64,000 bases of DNA from Blastobasis lacticolella. Its lineage: Eukaryota > Arthropoda > Insecta > Lepidoptera > Blastobasidae. Positions within the stretch are counted from its first letter, which is position 1. Each line of letters begins with the position of its first letter. Below the pieces are notes generated by a model. That model worked only from the letters and a program-made list of their open reading frames with translations. It ran no database searches and was not told the DNA's origin. The translations under genes were made by a program, and so were the position numbers. This document shows, in pieces, positions 12,335-22,625 of the stretch. Location of the stretch: NCBI GenBank assembly GCA_905147135.1, contig LR990041.1, forward strand, positions 16,119,907-16,183,906, given 5' to 3'.

Positions 12335-12445
12335 ACCTGGTAAGGATTGCAGGTACCAAAGCACAAGACTGGCCTTTGTGAAGATCTCTGGGGGAGACCT
12401 ATGCCCAGCAGTGGGCGTCTTCTGGCGGATATGATGATGATGAAA
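12335..12445 (+). repeat. RTE-like 3' end (GCCCAGCAGTGGGCGTCTTC)
   Basis: The stretch GGGGGAGACCTATGCCCAGC then AGTGGGCGTCTTCTGGC and GGATATGATGATGATG is one of the most common 3' ends in moth genomes, from RTE-type LINEs. About 110 bases remain and no coding frame survives; the 75-residue minus-strand frame across it is antisense. Confidence 0.7.
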
Positions 12446-14337
12446 TACTTATAAAAAAGTTGCAATTAAAACGAATAAACACATATATCTATTTTACTAA
12501 GGTACCTAACGGGTATGGGTCTCAAAATACATTAAAATCGCAATCTAAATTAATAAATCCTCGTAAGTATTCAGGGAAAAGCCCTCACCGGAGCAACTCG
12601 GAGCCTGCCGCTGTCACCGCCACTCGTAGAAATTAAAAAATAAAACACAGTTTTTCTTTTTAAAAAGGGCTTAAAAGGAATGCGGCCTGGGTTTACCCAT
12701 ATAATTAAAAAAAGGTTCTGCATTGAATACGAATGAGTGATGCGTATGCATGTCTATGTACAGCGGACTGGTGTCACTTCGTAAGCAAGGGTATTTGGTT
12801 TTATTTACAATTTGAACACACGACAGATCGCTGAAGTATATGACACAAGAAGCACATTGCTTTTATTTAGGTACCTAATGGAGCCCTTAAAATTAAAACT
12901 ATAGGATTAAAATTTAAACTATGCCCTCTATAGGTACGCTGAGGAGCAAATGGAATCTTCGCTAGAGGAGTTGTAGGAAATGGTTAATACATACTATGAA
13001 TCTATGAAAAGAAATGTCATGAAATTGAATATAATTAAAATGAAAGTAATTGTTTTCAAAATACTGTTTCTGACATTTTTTCTAGAGTGTTTAGTTTCAT
13101 AATCGAAAAAGGCTGCTAAATATTTGTTTGTGGCAATAATGTTGAAAAAAAAGAAACAAAGAACATTTATCAATTTTGATTTAAATTTTTTTAAATACAC
13201 TAATAGAAAATCTCTGAACAACAATCTCACAAGTAATCAAGGTTCAAAAGTCATTTACGTAGAATGCTTGCAAGATAATAATTTAACTCTGCTCGCTAAA
13301 ACTGTGGTAAAACTCTGTTAAATTTAGTTTCAATGTCAGCCGCCAGCAGAGTTATCGTGCGAGCACTCTAAATGAGTTATTTGCGACATGTAATTGATTC
13401 ATACATAATGTGAAACTGACATGTATAAAGATATTTTGGGTTAGTGGTTCATGTAAATGAATAGTAAAGTAAAATTCTCTAAAAAAAATTTACGATCGCG
13501 GATGCAACTCAGATAAAAGCTACACGAAAAAATGCGGTTGCGGAACCCATCTAACAATTCCTCCCAACCTTTATGTTGCTATGAAGTTGTCTGTCTGTCA
13601 AATTTAGTTCAATTCTCAGCTGCGAGCAGGGCGTCTTGTCAGTACTCTTTCGTTTTTCTTTTTTTCTAGGTTTAGGGTGAATGAGGTACTCTACATACGT
13701 ATCGACAAAGTCTATAATACCGATTTTTTTAAACTGAATCGATGTACTAAACTGTCAAGTTCAGTAATTGACGATTGTTTTTGAGGGACAACTCCACTTT
13801 GTTCGTTTCGCTCACACACATTTTGCGACCGTCATCGGCGTCACACTTGCGCACTGACTATGAGATTGCAGACAATGCGTGCGATGTTGTAATAAATATT
13901 TATATTTAGTGCTACTGATTCCTATTAACCTGTCACGTCCCGGCGTCACCATAGACGATAACAATAGCTTAGCGGATACTTGGGATGTGAGCGGTTAAAC
14001 ATCGGACTTTATCGTAAAATCTGTAAACATTACGATAACGTAATGTATCATAAGATCATAATACTGAACTTACTCGTATAACCAGCTTAAAAATAGGGTA
14101 TCACGAATGAATAACATAGTTATCAATACTATATAAATATAAATAAATCAGACTGTTTAACCAGACTCAGGGTCCTCATTGTGAATACAAGTCTATTAAA
14201 ATAGTAATATATTTTTAATATACTATACCGTTACGGGAAGCCAATCCGTTCATAAGAGTTGTCAACTAGTCTCGACGGTCAGTCCACTCCAGGCGGAAGA
14301 CCTTATTAAGAACAGAATATTGATATAAGTACCGATT
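12446..14337. other. Intronic sequence with a weak duplication
   Basis: AAATTTAGTTTCAATGTCAG at 13320 and AAATTTAGTTCAATTCTCAG at 13600, each followed by a GCGAGCAG/CCAGCAG and ACTCT block, look like an old 280-base tandem duplication. Otherwise nothing. Confidence 0.35.
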
Positions 14338-14605
14338 TGGAGCGTCGGTGGCCATATGGTTAAGGGGTCCTCTCTACTCGTACCCCGAGGTACCGGGTTC
14401 GAACTCCAGTACCGCCACATACCAATGACTCTTTTCTGAGTTACGTACATTAGAAAACACTAACCGGTGCTCTTACAGTGAAGGAAAACATCGTGATGAA
14501 ACCTACTGCACATTCAGGCGACTGAATGGGTAACCATGATTCAATCTGGTCAGGTTCCCCTTTTTTTTTTTTTTAACCTGGACATGAACGTCGAGATGAC
14601 CACTG
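14338..14605 (+). mobile_element. SINE family A, copy with internal deletion and poly-T
   Basis: Head (GGTTAAGGGGTCCTC, then GGTACCGGGTTCGAACTCC), ACTCTTTTCTGAGTTACGTA and GGAAAACATCGTGATGAAAC match the copy at 10676. After GGTCAGGTTCCCC a run of 16 or so T replaces about 90 bases, then the tail AACCTGGACATGAACGTCGA resumes. Confidence 0.75.
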
Positions 14606-15092
14606 ATATAAGTACCAATATCATAAACTGACTTGACTGGTAGATACGGCTGTTTTAGCTTTAAGTCCCCACTGTAATTTTTTGTGCATAAAGAATTTTA
14701 TTTCATCTATGTATTATTATATATATTACACCATTACCTACATATTGCGTTCTTCAGAACTTTTTAAATTGCGATAACTCGAATTACACCGTTTCACAGA
14801 AGCGACTGTCACCATCGAACATACTTTAAACTACGTACGCTTCTACATTATGTGTATGTGTATATGTGTATGTGCACGTTACTCATTTCCCTAACGATGT
14901 AAGAGCAACGTTTTTGCCGAAATGTGATTTGGTGTCAGCTTGCGGGATTCCATTTTATTGAAACACGCCGGGGCTTGAGAAATGGGATCTTAATGCTTGT
15001 AACATTTTATTTACCATCCGCGTTTTAAGACGTTCTCTTTCTCCTACTCTCCTTAAGGAAATTTTATGGTTCCTTTAATTTTAACTGTCCAG

Positions 15093-15373
15093 GGCCACTG
15101 CCACTTTTCTATAAAAGATTATCTAGAGTTCTATATTCGCTTTGTCTAAATGTTCTGAGACCCTATTTTTGAAATCGCTCACATCCACGCAAGCGCTCGC
15201 TTTCTTATACTTGTCTTTTCTATCTCTAGCAACTTACCACGAGTGTGAAAGAGATAGGCGGCCCACGCGAGCGCTCGCGTTGATGCGATCGGCTTCAAAA
15301 ATAAGGTCTCAGAACATTTAGGCAAAGCTAATATAGAACTCTAGAAAATATTTTATAGAACAGTGGCAGTGGG
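15093..15373. mobile_element. MITE with arms of about 110 bases
   Basis: The left arm, starting CCACTGCCACTTTTCTATAA, is the inverted copy of the right arm ending at 15373. Paired blocks include CTAGAGTTCTATATT, AAATGTTCTGAGACC and CGCAAGCGCTCGC / GCGAGCGCTCGCG. A centre of about 55 unpaired bases remains. The element can therefore fold over nearly its whole length. It has no coding capacity. It lies directly before a possible LINE remnant. Confidence 0.75.
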
Positions 15374-15390
15374 CTGGCTATGTCCAAAAA

Positions 15391-15540
15391 ACCGAAAACC
15401 GAAGGATGAAACGAGTTCCTGAGTGGAAACCGCAACTCAACAAGCCGGAGACACGTGGAGTGGCGATTTGCAAAAGGCTGGTGGAGGCTGGATGTAGCAA
15501 GCCTAAGATAGGGAACTTAGGTCTTCATTGGGTATGATGC
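15391..15540 (+). pseudogene. Possible degraded RTE C-terminal remnant
   Basis: The plus frame RTKRVPEWKPQLNKPETRGV and on to NLGLHWV stop resembles, very loosely, the R...EWRPR....RGRP...W..AL.EAY pattern of RTE tails, and the following sequence contains the expected GGTC..CATTGGGT-like end. It is highly decayed and could be something else. Confidence 0.3.
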
Positions 15541-15929
15541 ATAATTTCGTCCAGCAGAGAATTGATGAAAATGAAGTTGAATGTGGAGATGGAGCTAAAG
15601 CTTATATTAACACGTTGAATGCAATTGCAGTTAAAATGTTTAATAGGAATACAATATAGTGTGGCATTAAATAAACTAACGAAAAATAGCTAAAATAGGG
15701 AAAAAATCTACTGGCGGTGTCTGACAAGGCCTAGGCGGTGCCTAGGCCAAGGACGCGCGGGTCATCCTGTCAACCACCCCTGGTATTCGTACGATTAAAT
15801 AAAGTATGTGCTTAAAATTATATTATTTTGAGTAAATTTTGTGTCGGGTCTGGCAGGTCACCGCTATTTTATAAAGCATCAGTTTTCCTTTAATCTGAGA
15901 TTGTAGGTTTATTCTACCCCCCGGGTTAT

Positions 15930-16300
15930 AGTCAATAGCGGTAATGTCAGCCCGCTACAGACATTTTAACACAAGTCGCACAGTAGGCCTAGCACAAGTT
16001 GCTCTCGCGCGCGATAAGCGAGAAAAACCGCGACATGTATATTGCTATCCCTTTCGTCTTAGTATTGAGAGAAAGAGACAAACGCTCTGTCGCGGCGCGA
16101 GCTTTGTCGCGGACACATGTGCTAGAGCCATTGGCAGTCGTCCTGTCTGTCGCGGCCCAATTGACCCAACCAATCGTCGGACACACGGTGTCTGCCATGG
16201 CGCGCGTGAAAAGTAGCATTTATGGCTTGGTGTTTAACATGTTAGACAAGGCGTCCACGTCGGTTCAGGAGAGCGATCATATTTAGATCATAAAACACTC
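15930..16300. other. GC-rich island with overlapping open frames, origin unknown
   Basis: Three frames of 76-95 codons are open at once (two plus, one minus), which is caused by high GC and CG dinucleotides rather than coding. GCGCGCGATAAGCGAG and GTCGCGGCGCGAGC can pair loosely, and CCCTTTCGTCTT with GAGAAAGAGAC, so a MITE-like fold is possible. Nothing resembles a known protein. Confidence 0.35.
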
Positions 16301-19300
16301 TCTAAAAATGTTCGGGAAAGATGTAATAACGAAAGATCGCTCGTCCTCTATACTCGTAACTCTAGACAAAGCTGTCATTTATTTCTGAATACGCTCACCA
16401 TTGAAACTCAATTTCAGGGTGGGGATAATAGGTTCCGATTGGTTTTATTATTTCTATGTCCGGTATAGATTAGAATGCTAAGCTTTAAATAACTACAAAC
16501 TAATATTAAATTATATTTAAAACAAAACAATATCAACGTACGCGATTTCATGAGTACTCCGGTAGTTGGCTAGTGAACGGGGCAGATGGAAATAATTAGT
16601 TTTATCTGCCGATTCATTCCTGACATATAACAGGACGGATCGCTCTGATCAAGTTTCATTTGCACCCTTGCATTTGGCCCTGAATTTCCTATAACGGGAC
16701 AGAAATACTGGGGTAATTGCAACTTTATCTATGCCATACTCCATCCTGGGGCTACTGGAACAAATTAAACCATTTTTTCGCACCTGCCCCGTTAACAGGG
16801 TACCTACCAGGACTATACGCATAGCGTATGGTTTATGTGTTATACTAATTATTATACGTATAGTGTTTACACTTTGTAAAACATGCAATATACGTGTAGT
16901 CACACTACGTATTATAAATAAAAACAAGTACACTTATTTATACTTAAAATAATAAACTAACGTAAAACCGTTTAAAATACATACACAAGCCATGTTCATA
17001 TGGTAACTTTAGCCTTTTTATTAGCTTTATTTTGTATGGCGCAACCATCATCAATCACGTTTCATTCAACTTATTACAAAAATGCCTAAGCACCAGCTCC
17101 CAGGGGCGATACTTTAATTTTTATTTCGTTGTGCTGCATTTTTTATTATAAAAACTAAAGTTCAATGAACGTGGCGATTGTGATGGATCATTTTATCGTG
17201 ATTGCACTGTAGTGCAACATTTTGAGTACATTTTACTACGACACATTGTATAAAATACCATGTAAAATTTGTTTATTTATATCTACAAAGTTCTTATACT
17301 TATACAATTAATAAAATTTACTCTATTTAAAAGCATTTAAATGCTAAGCATACCTGATAAAGGGGATTTATAGAGGTTGAGAATTGGTTCTGTCATTAAA
17401 GGGCCGCTAGGTTCTGTAAAACAAACAAAATTCCAATAAACTTCAAATATTTATTTGAAAACCTTAGCTTCATGCTTATATAAACACGATACATATAGCA
17501 ACAATGTTCTATATCAAATTATAAAAACACGACCAATTATTCCAAAGTATCGTAGAGACTAAATGAAAATATGAAAAAAGTGCCCCATGAGGCGATATCT
17601 GACCCGGTCAGTACAAAAACGAGGTATGTTTTAAATTGATCAGATTAATCCAATAAAAATAAAAATATTTGTTTTGAACCCATGGTTCAAAACAAATATA
17701 CCACTTTGTATGAAAAGTACAGAATTATTTGCAGTTACCTACAGTATAACCTACAAAGTTTTATTTCTGTAGATACGCGATGACTATAAATTTAATTTTA
17801 CGTGTCCAATTACCTTTTCCCTAGGAAATAATTATTCGCGAATAAAATCTAAATTTGATTGAGGTAGCACCGTATTCAACCGACACTTACCTTAAATAAA
17901 TAATTTGCAACCATCAAAAAGCAAAAAAGGAATGTAGGTGCAGACCATTTTGTAAGATATGAAAAGATTTCTATTAAGATAAAAATGTTTTAAAAGTTAA
18001 AAGTGCTCCGCAGAAAGAAATAATGTTTTTCCAATGAAATACGTTGGCCATTCGTTTGACAATAATGTGATTTCAGTTCACGAAAATAATGATGTTATTC
18101 CTTTCAGAGATGTTTAATGAAAATTTGATCTGGCTTCCGATAGGCGTTTTAATAAAGCACAAAATAATGAGTATGAGAGTCGGTTGTCTTTGTTGACCTT
18201 TATAAAAATGTTTTTATTTCTATTAGGACTCAATGATTCGGAAAATTTTGATACTTTCCAATAAATAATATACTAATAGGTATATACTCGTACTGAGTTC
18301 GTAAATGTAATGGTAGGCTTTAAAAATTTCAACAGTAACCGTTAAAAAAGGAATGCGTCATACATAACATCACGCCTTTTCGCCGCCTTTAAAAATTTCA
18401 AATCAAAGTTTTTATAGTTAAATTTAACTACGGCCGTGAACAAAGATTATTATCAAACTTCAGGCCAATGAACTCCAATAGAGTTTAATAAATAATTCAA
18501 ACTTTTTTATAATTATTTATGTTTACTTCTCACCATAACTTTTCCAAGGTCAAGAAAGGAAAGGCCTTAATGCTCATACTCCTTTGTCACGTTAGTGGAG
18601 ATTACATTCAAATGAAGGACATAAGTCATAAGCATTGTTATGAACAATGTAAAACAGGTTTCATAGCGACTATAAATGTGGAATATGATTTCAAAAGTTC
18701 CCAAATTTAGACGTTCTCTGAATTTGAAAATTTATTCACACAAAATGTGGATTCATTTGTAGGAGATATTTACCAAATCTAGCGTTTCCATTACCTTTGT
18801 TAATAATTCTACATTGGCCTAGCTTCCACGAAACAGTGACTAAGGGTTTTGGCAGAGACAGCATTGAAAGTGTTTATCAGATATGCGTGAGTCACCTTGC
18901 CAGCTCGTGTTGTATTGTTAGTATTTTTTTCATATATTACACATACGTTTTTCATAAATTCTCGGTCTGGCATATTTATTTATAGCTCGTTTGCTTCATA
19001 TTCTATTACCTAATAGCTTTTACGAAGGTAACTAGGCGCAGAAAATATTTCTGTGTTTTGTAAGAAAAGCATATTATATGAGACTACTTCTGCTATCGTG
19101 TTTATATTAGCATGATAAGGCATTCGCATTGAAAAAAAGTATTCAAGAAATAATGGCTTGAATTAATATGCTTGATCATTAGAAAAAACTTTACGAAATA
19201 TATTTATATTCGTATAGGAAGAATACGGTATTAAACACTACAATACAAACGTGTTCTTTCAGTTTAATATATATGTTGAACTAAAGCTGTTGTAATTTTT

Positions 19301-19879
19301 TCATAACAAATGACCTATGTAAACTGTAAAATTACTTTAATACTATTTAACTGATATCTTTCAAGCCATAATTTCGTTTGAATAAATAGAAAACGATATT
19401 CGATTTAATTAAAAAGTATTAAAATTAAAAGAATTTCACTCACCTCCACAGATGAGAGACATTGAGATTTTTTTTAATTATCACTTATTAAAAAGATGTT
19501 TATGATTCAGTATGTCTTATGTTTAACTAGCGCGACTAACTATACATGAAGCCTTTCACTCTACTATTCTATACTGTAGCAAAAAGGCGAGTAATATATT
19601 TTAACTTTGTACTGCTGTTAATATTAGCACTACTATTTCCTTCTATGTATATCACTTCTTATTATGAAAAATGGCACTAAAAAGACACGATATTACAAGT
19701 GGAATTTTTGTAACATCAATTTATTCCTCTTCAACTTCGCAATTCGCTAATGGCTATATTAAATATTATTTTGCTTTCTAATACACACGTAATAATAAGA
19801 AACATTTACACATACACTTCTTTCAATAGAAATTAATACATCAAACTTTTGTTGGGAACTGAAGGGCGCACATAATTTT
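16301..19879. other. Unique AT-rich intronic sequence
   Basis: Only the hairpin at 17665-17699 stands out. Short open frames at 16649-16952, 18519 and 18797 are AT-rich and match nothing. Confidence 0.45.
17665..17699. repeat. Perfect 16-base-arm hairpin
   Basis: ATATTTGTTTTGAACC, then CAT, then the exact inverted copy. Like the pair at 36.3-36.5 kb, it is mismatch-free with a very short loop. No known function. Confidence 0.8.
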
Positions 19880-20165
19880 TGGATGTTATTTTTTTGTCAC
19901 GCTTGCGTTTTTATCATAAGTGCGTGGACATCGCGTGGTTGTTATTTTCGCTTGGCTCGCGCGTTGGGGCGCGCGCGTCCGCTTGCCGTGGCGGTTTGCC
20001 GTGTGCCGACGACGCCGTCACGTCACGGCACGCGCGCATGCGTCCACGCCGCTATCAAAAGTTGCCCTCTACCACTTTTGTTTTGCTACAACGGTGTTGT
20101 TGCCCACCAATTTTGGCGCGAACCGCCTTAAGGTCGACGAGCTATGGGCACGTTGCTAGTGAGAT
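19880..20165. other. GC-rich island, origin unknown
   Basis: Sharp rise in GC in the midst of very AT-rich DNA, with words such as GCGCGCGCGTCCGC and CGTCACGTCACGGCACGC. Weak inverted pairs exist (TGCGTGGACATCG against ATGCGTCCACGCC). All three plus frames are open because stops are rare in such sequence. It could be an unrecognised MITE, an alternative first exon with its CpG promoter on either strand, or an enhancer. Confidence 0.35.
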
Positions 20166-20259
20166 ATAGGAGCTACGTTATTGGGAACGGCTAGGGCCTT
20201 GAGGACGAGCAATGTCAGACAGAGTAGAATGTAGTACCGATCCTATTTATTCAGGGTCG

Positions 20260-20440
20260 TCGTACAAGGCGCTAAAACCTGCGTAGACCAGAACAAGGGC
20301 AGAATTTTCTGTTGCGCATTTTCGTAACTGCTATCTTCAATTCGCCTGCCAAACGTGGGGATTATGGCAAACAAAAACACTTCACTAATGTTAATGAGGC
20401 TCAAGTTCAGCGGTGGACTGTTATTAGACTGTGAGGGTGC
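20260..20440 (+). repeat. RTE/SINE 3' end family, CTGCCAAACGTGGGG copy
   Basis: Shares CTGCGTAGACCAGAACA, a GTAACTGC block, CTGCCAAACGTGGGGATTAT and CAGCGGTGGACTGTTATTAG with copies at 29.99, 47.63 and 22.13 kb. The 3' boundary runs into the separate dispersed unit at 20431-20545. Confidence 0.6.
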
Positions 20441-20545
20441 CGTAGATTATCCTACGTCATTGCGTACAAGAAAAAATCGCAACAAAGTTGTACAACGTAG
20501 ACGCTTAAGAGACCCACAAAACGTTGGTCAGCCGGTACAACTGTT
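20431..20545 (+). repeat. Dispersed unit with palindrome, copy 1
   Basis: CTGTGAGGGTGCCGTAGATT, ATCCTACGTCATTG, AGAAAAAATC, GACGCTTAAGAGACCCA and AAAACGTTGG recur at 59445-59545. The core CGTAGATTATCCTACG is palindromic. Possibly a fragment of a larger unrecognised element. Confidence 0.5.
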
Positions 20546-21159
20546 GCATTAAACAAAATTTATTGTGATTATAATTCGACATTGTTTAACGATCATACTT
20601 ACTTATGCGGGTTCTAGAAGTAAAGAAATCGGGGTGCCTCACATCCTCTTGGCAGTTTCGCTTTTCTGACACATTAAAGTTAGCAAGAAGACAAACGTTT
20701 TGTGGGTTTCCTAAATCTCTATTATCAGTACTAAGTGGAATAGTGCTTGTACTCGGTGACCTTCGGCGCGTTACAGTCTATAATGTGCGGTTTATGTGAT
20801 TTGGAATTATATACTTTTAAAAGGAAATAAAACGACTACAAGTAATGTTAATAACTTAGGTCACGATCATGAAGAAATTATTATTATCGTAATTTATTGA
20901 CATTATATTTCATTTTAAAAGTGTATGTGTAGGCAGCTGACGCAAATACTACAGTTGCAAGTTTACTAAGACCGTTGCAGATACGCTACGCCGTAGCCGC
21001 GTAGAAGCGTAGCACGTGCCTACGATAGTTGAATCATCACTGCTAATAATATATGCCATATGTTTTTCTTTATTTATGCAATTTGTGGTATAATCCTTCT
21101 GCTTATGGTTGTCATAAAATACACATTTAAATGGTATTATATTCTATATTCTATACACG

Positions 21160-21360
21160 TTTTTCGGGTTTCCAACCGCGTACCATTGTTGACGAGTAGC
21201 CTGATATTTCGAAACAGTTGCATGCATCATGGGCACGGGACGACTGGAGAGCTGCTAGCGCCGGACGATGTACTCGCCAACAAAGGTACGCGGTAGAAAA
21301 CCCGAAACATACCCTTAAAATGTGTAATAATAACCGCGATAGTTTAAAACATTGTGTCAT
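21160..21360. mobile_element. Palindromic repeat element, copy 1
   Basis: Inverted arms at 21161-21197 (TTTTCGGGTTTCCAACCGCG onward) and 21271-21307 (TACTCGCCAACAAAGGTACG onward) enclose a GTTGCATGCATCATGGGCAC core. After the right arm comes ACCCTTAAAATGTG and ACCGCGATAGTTTAAA. The same order is found at 37587-37745, so this is a dispersed family with a foldback structure. Confidence 0.65.
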
Positions 21361-21396
21361 AAAATACTTCTAGTATCTATTTCAACTCTGTGTTAG

Positions 21397-21662
21397 GCTT
21401 CTATAATTTGTAACGTGATGATATTATCGTGGACGTCCACAATGTAATGGAAAGGTGACATGAAGAGGACATTGTTTAATATGACAAGAGGGTGACGTTT
21501 TAGGTGCGAATGGTTATGCTTTGGAGTTGCCACAGAATAAAAGTATTGTCGTCTCGAGACGTTTCTTATTTTACCGATTATTTGACTTATCCCTTTCATG
21601 CCCCCTCTTCCCTATGTCATGGACGTCCACGATAACATCGTCACGTTACAAATTATAAAAGC
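21397..21662. mobile_element. MITE with 44-base ends bearing GTGGACGTCCAC
   Basis: Left end 21397-21440 pairs with right end 21619-21662. Shared blocks are ATAATTTGTAACGTGA, TTATCGTGGACGTCCA, with three or four differences. The inner edge of each end is the perfect palindrome GTGGACGTCCAC (right copy one base different). The body is about 180 bases with no meaningful frame. Confidence 0.7.
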
Positions 21663-21807
21663 GACCAATGTTTTAGAGTGCTAACCAGAAAACATGTTAA
21701 TGTTAATGTTTTGTTAATCCTAATGAGTGCTAACCAGATAGGAGCTACCTCCGTAGACCAAGAAACATGCGTTATCTGTACTGTATTTTACAGAAGCGAT
21801 ATTAAGA

Positions 21808-22112
21808 GCGCCGGTAACCGAGTGGTTAAGTTATCCGACTCATAAGCGAGAGCAGCCCATTGCAGCCATGTGTCAATGACTCTTTTCTGATTTAAGTACG
21901 TAAGTTGATAGAGAACTCATGCTCGTACGATGAGGGAAAACACTGTTATGAAACCTGCAAATTCAGGCCACTGAATGTGTCACCATGATCCAATCTGGTA
22001 GATTCCCCTGGTACCAGGGTCACCGAGGTCAGATAGCAGTCGCCCACTGTAATTATCTGATAAGTCAAATCTCTCGTACGCGAGAGCACAACCGGGAAAT
22101 GAACGCCAAGAT
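21808..22112 (+). mobile_element. SINE family A copy
   Basis: GCGCCGGTAACCGAGTGGTT (A box region), the B box region partly deleted at AGCAGCCCATTGCAGCC, then ACTCTTTTCTGATTTAAGTA, GAGGGAAAACACTGTTATGA and the tail CGGGAAATGAACGCCAAGAT. Loss of the B box would silence it. Confidence 0.75.
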
Positions 22113-22124
22113 TAAAAAATTTAA

Positions 22125-22215
22125 ACACCGTTATCTCCAACCCGTCTGCCAAGCGAGGAGATTATGACAATACCCTCACTGATGTAGGGGAGGGAGGCTC
22201 AAGTCGAGCAATGGG
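22125..22215 (+). repeat. RTE/SINE 3' end family, short copy
   Basis: TTATCTCCAACCCGTCTGCC, AAGCGAGGAGATTATG and GGGAGGCTCAAGTCGAGCA mark the family. It begins directly after the SINE at 21808-22110, so one has inserted at the tail of the other or both form a single composite. Confidence 0.6.
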
Positions 22216-22439
22216 CTAGTATGGCATGTTGGTAATGACGATGAATATTGGTTTTAAAATATTTTAGAAAGCAGGTTACATTGTACAGGGTATTTCGTAC
22301 GTTATTGCACAATGTTAAATACAGTTAATCACAAAACAAACTAAGTGAATGACTCAAAAGTTTGCGCTGTGTAAAGTTTTCTTTCACTCCAATATAGGAC
22401 AAGTGAAAAACGTGTTATACCAATAGTTACAGAATTTTA

Positions 22440-22625
22440 AAATAAAAAACGCAAACAGATTGTCGGGCGCTGCCCGGGGCTGTCTGGTATTGTCGGGCAT
22501 GGTCCGGCCGTGGTTGGCGTGGGATGGGTGTGCTCCGGCCCTGGAGCCTCTTTTTTGACGATAGAATCAATCTAATCAATCAAGAAATTTTGACTTTGAG
22601 TTGAGTTTGAGTTTGAGTTTGCTAT
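22440..22625. other. GC-rich patch followed by GAGTTT repeats
   Basis: TGTCGGGCGCTGCCCGGGGC and GTCGGGCATGGTCCGGCCGT form short inverted words; 22596-22620 is a TTGAGTTTGAG-type microsatellite. Nothing coding. Confidence 0.4.
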
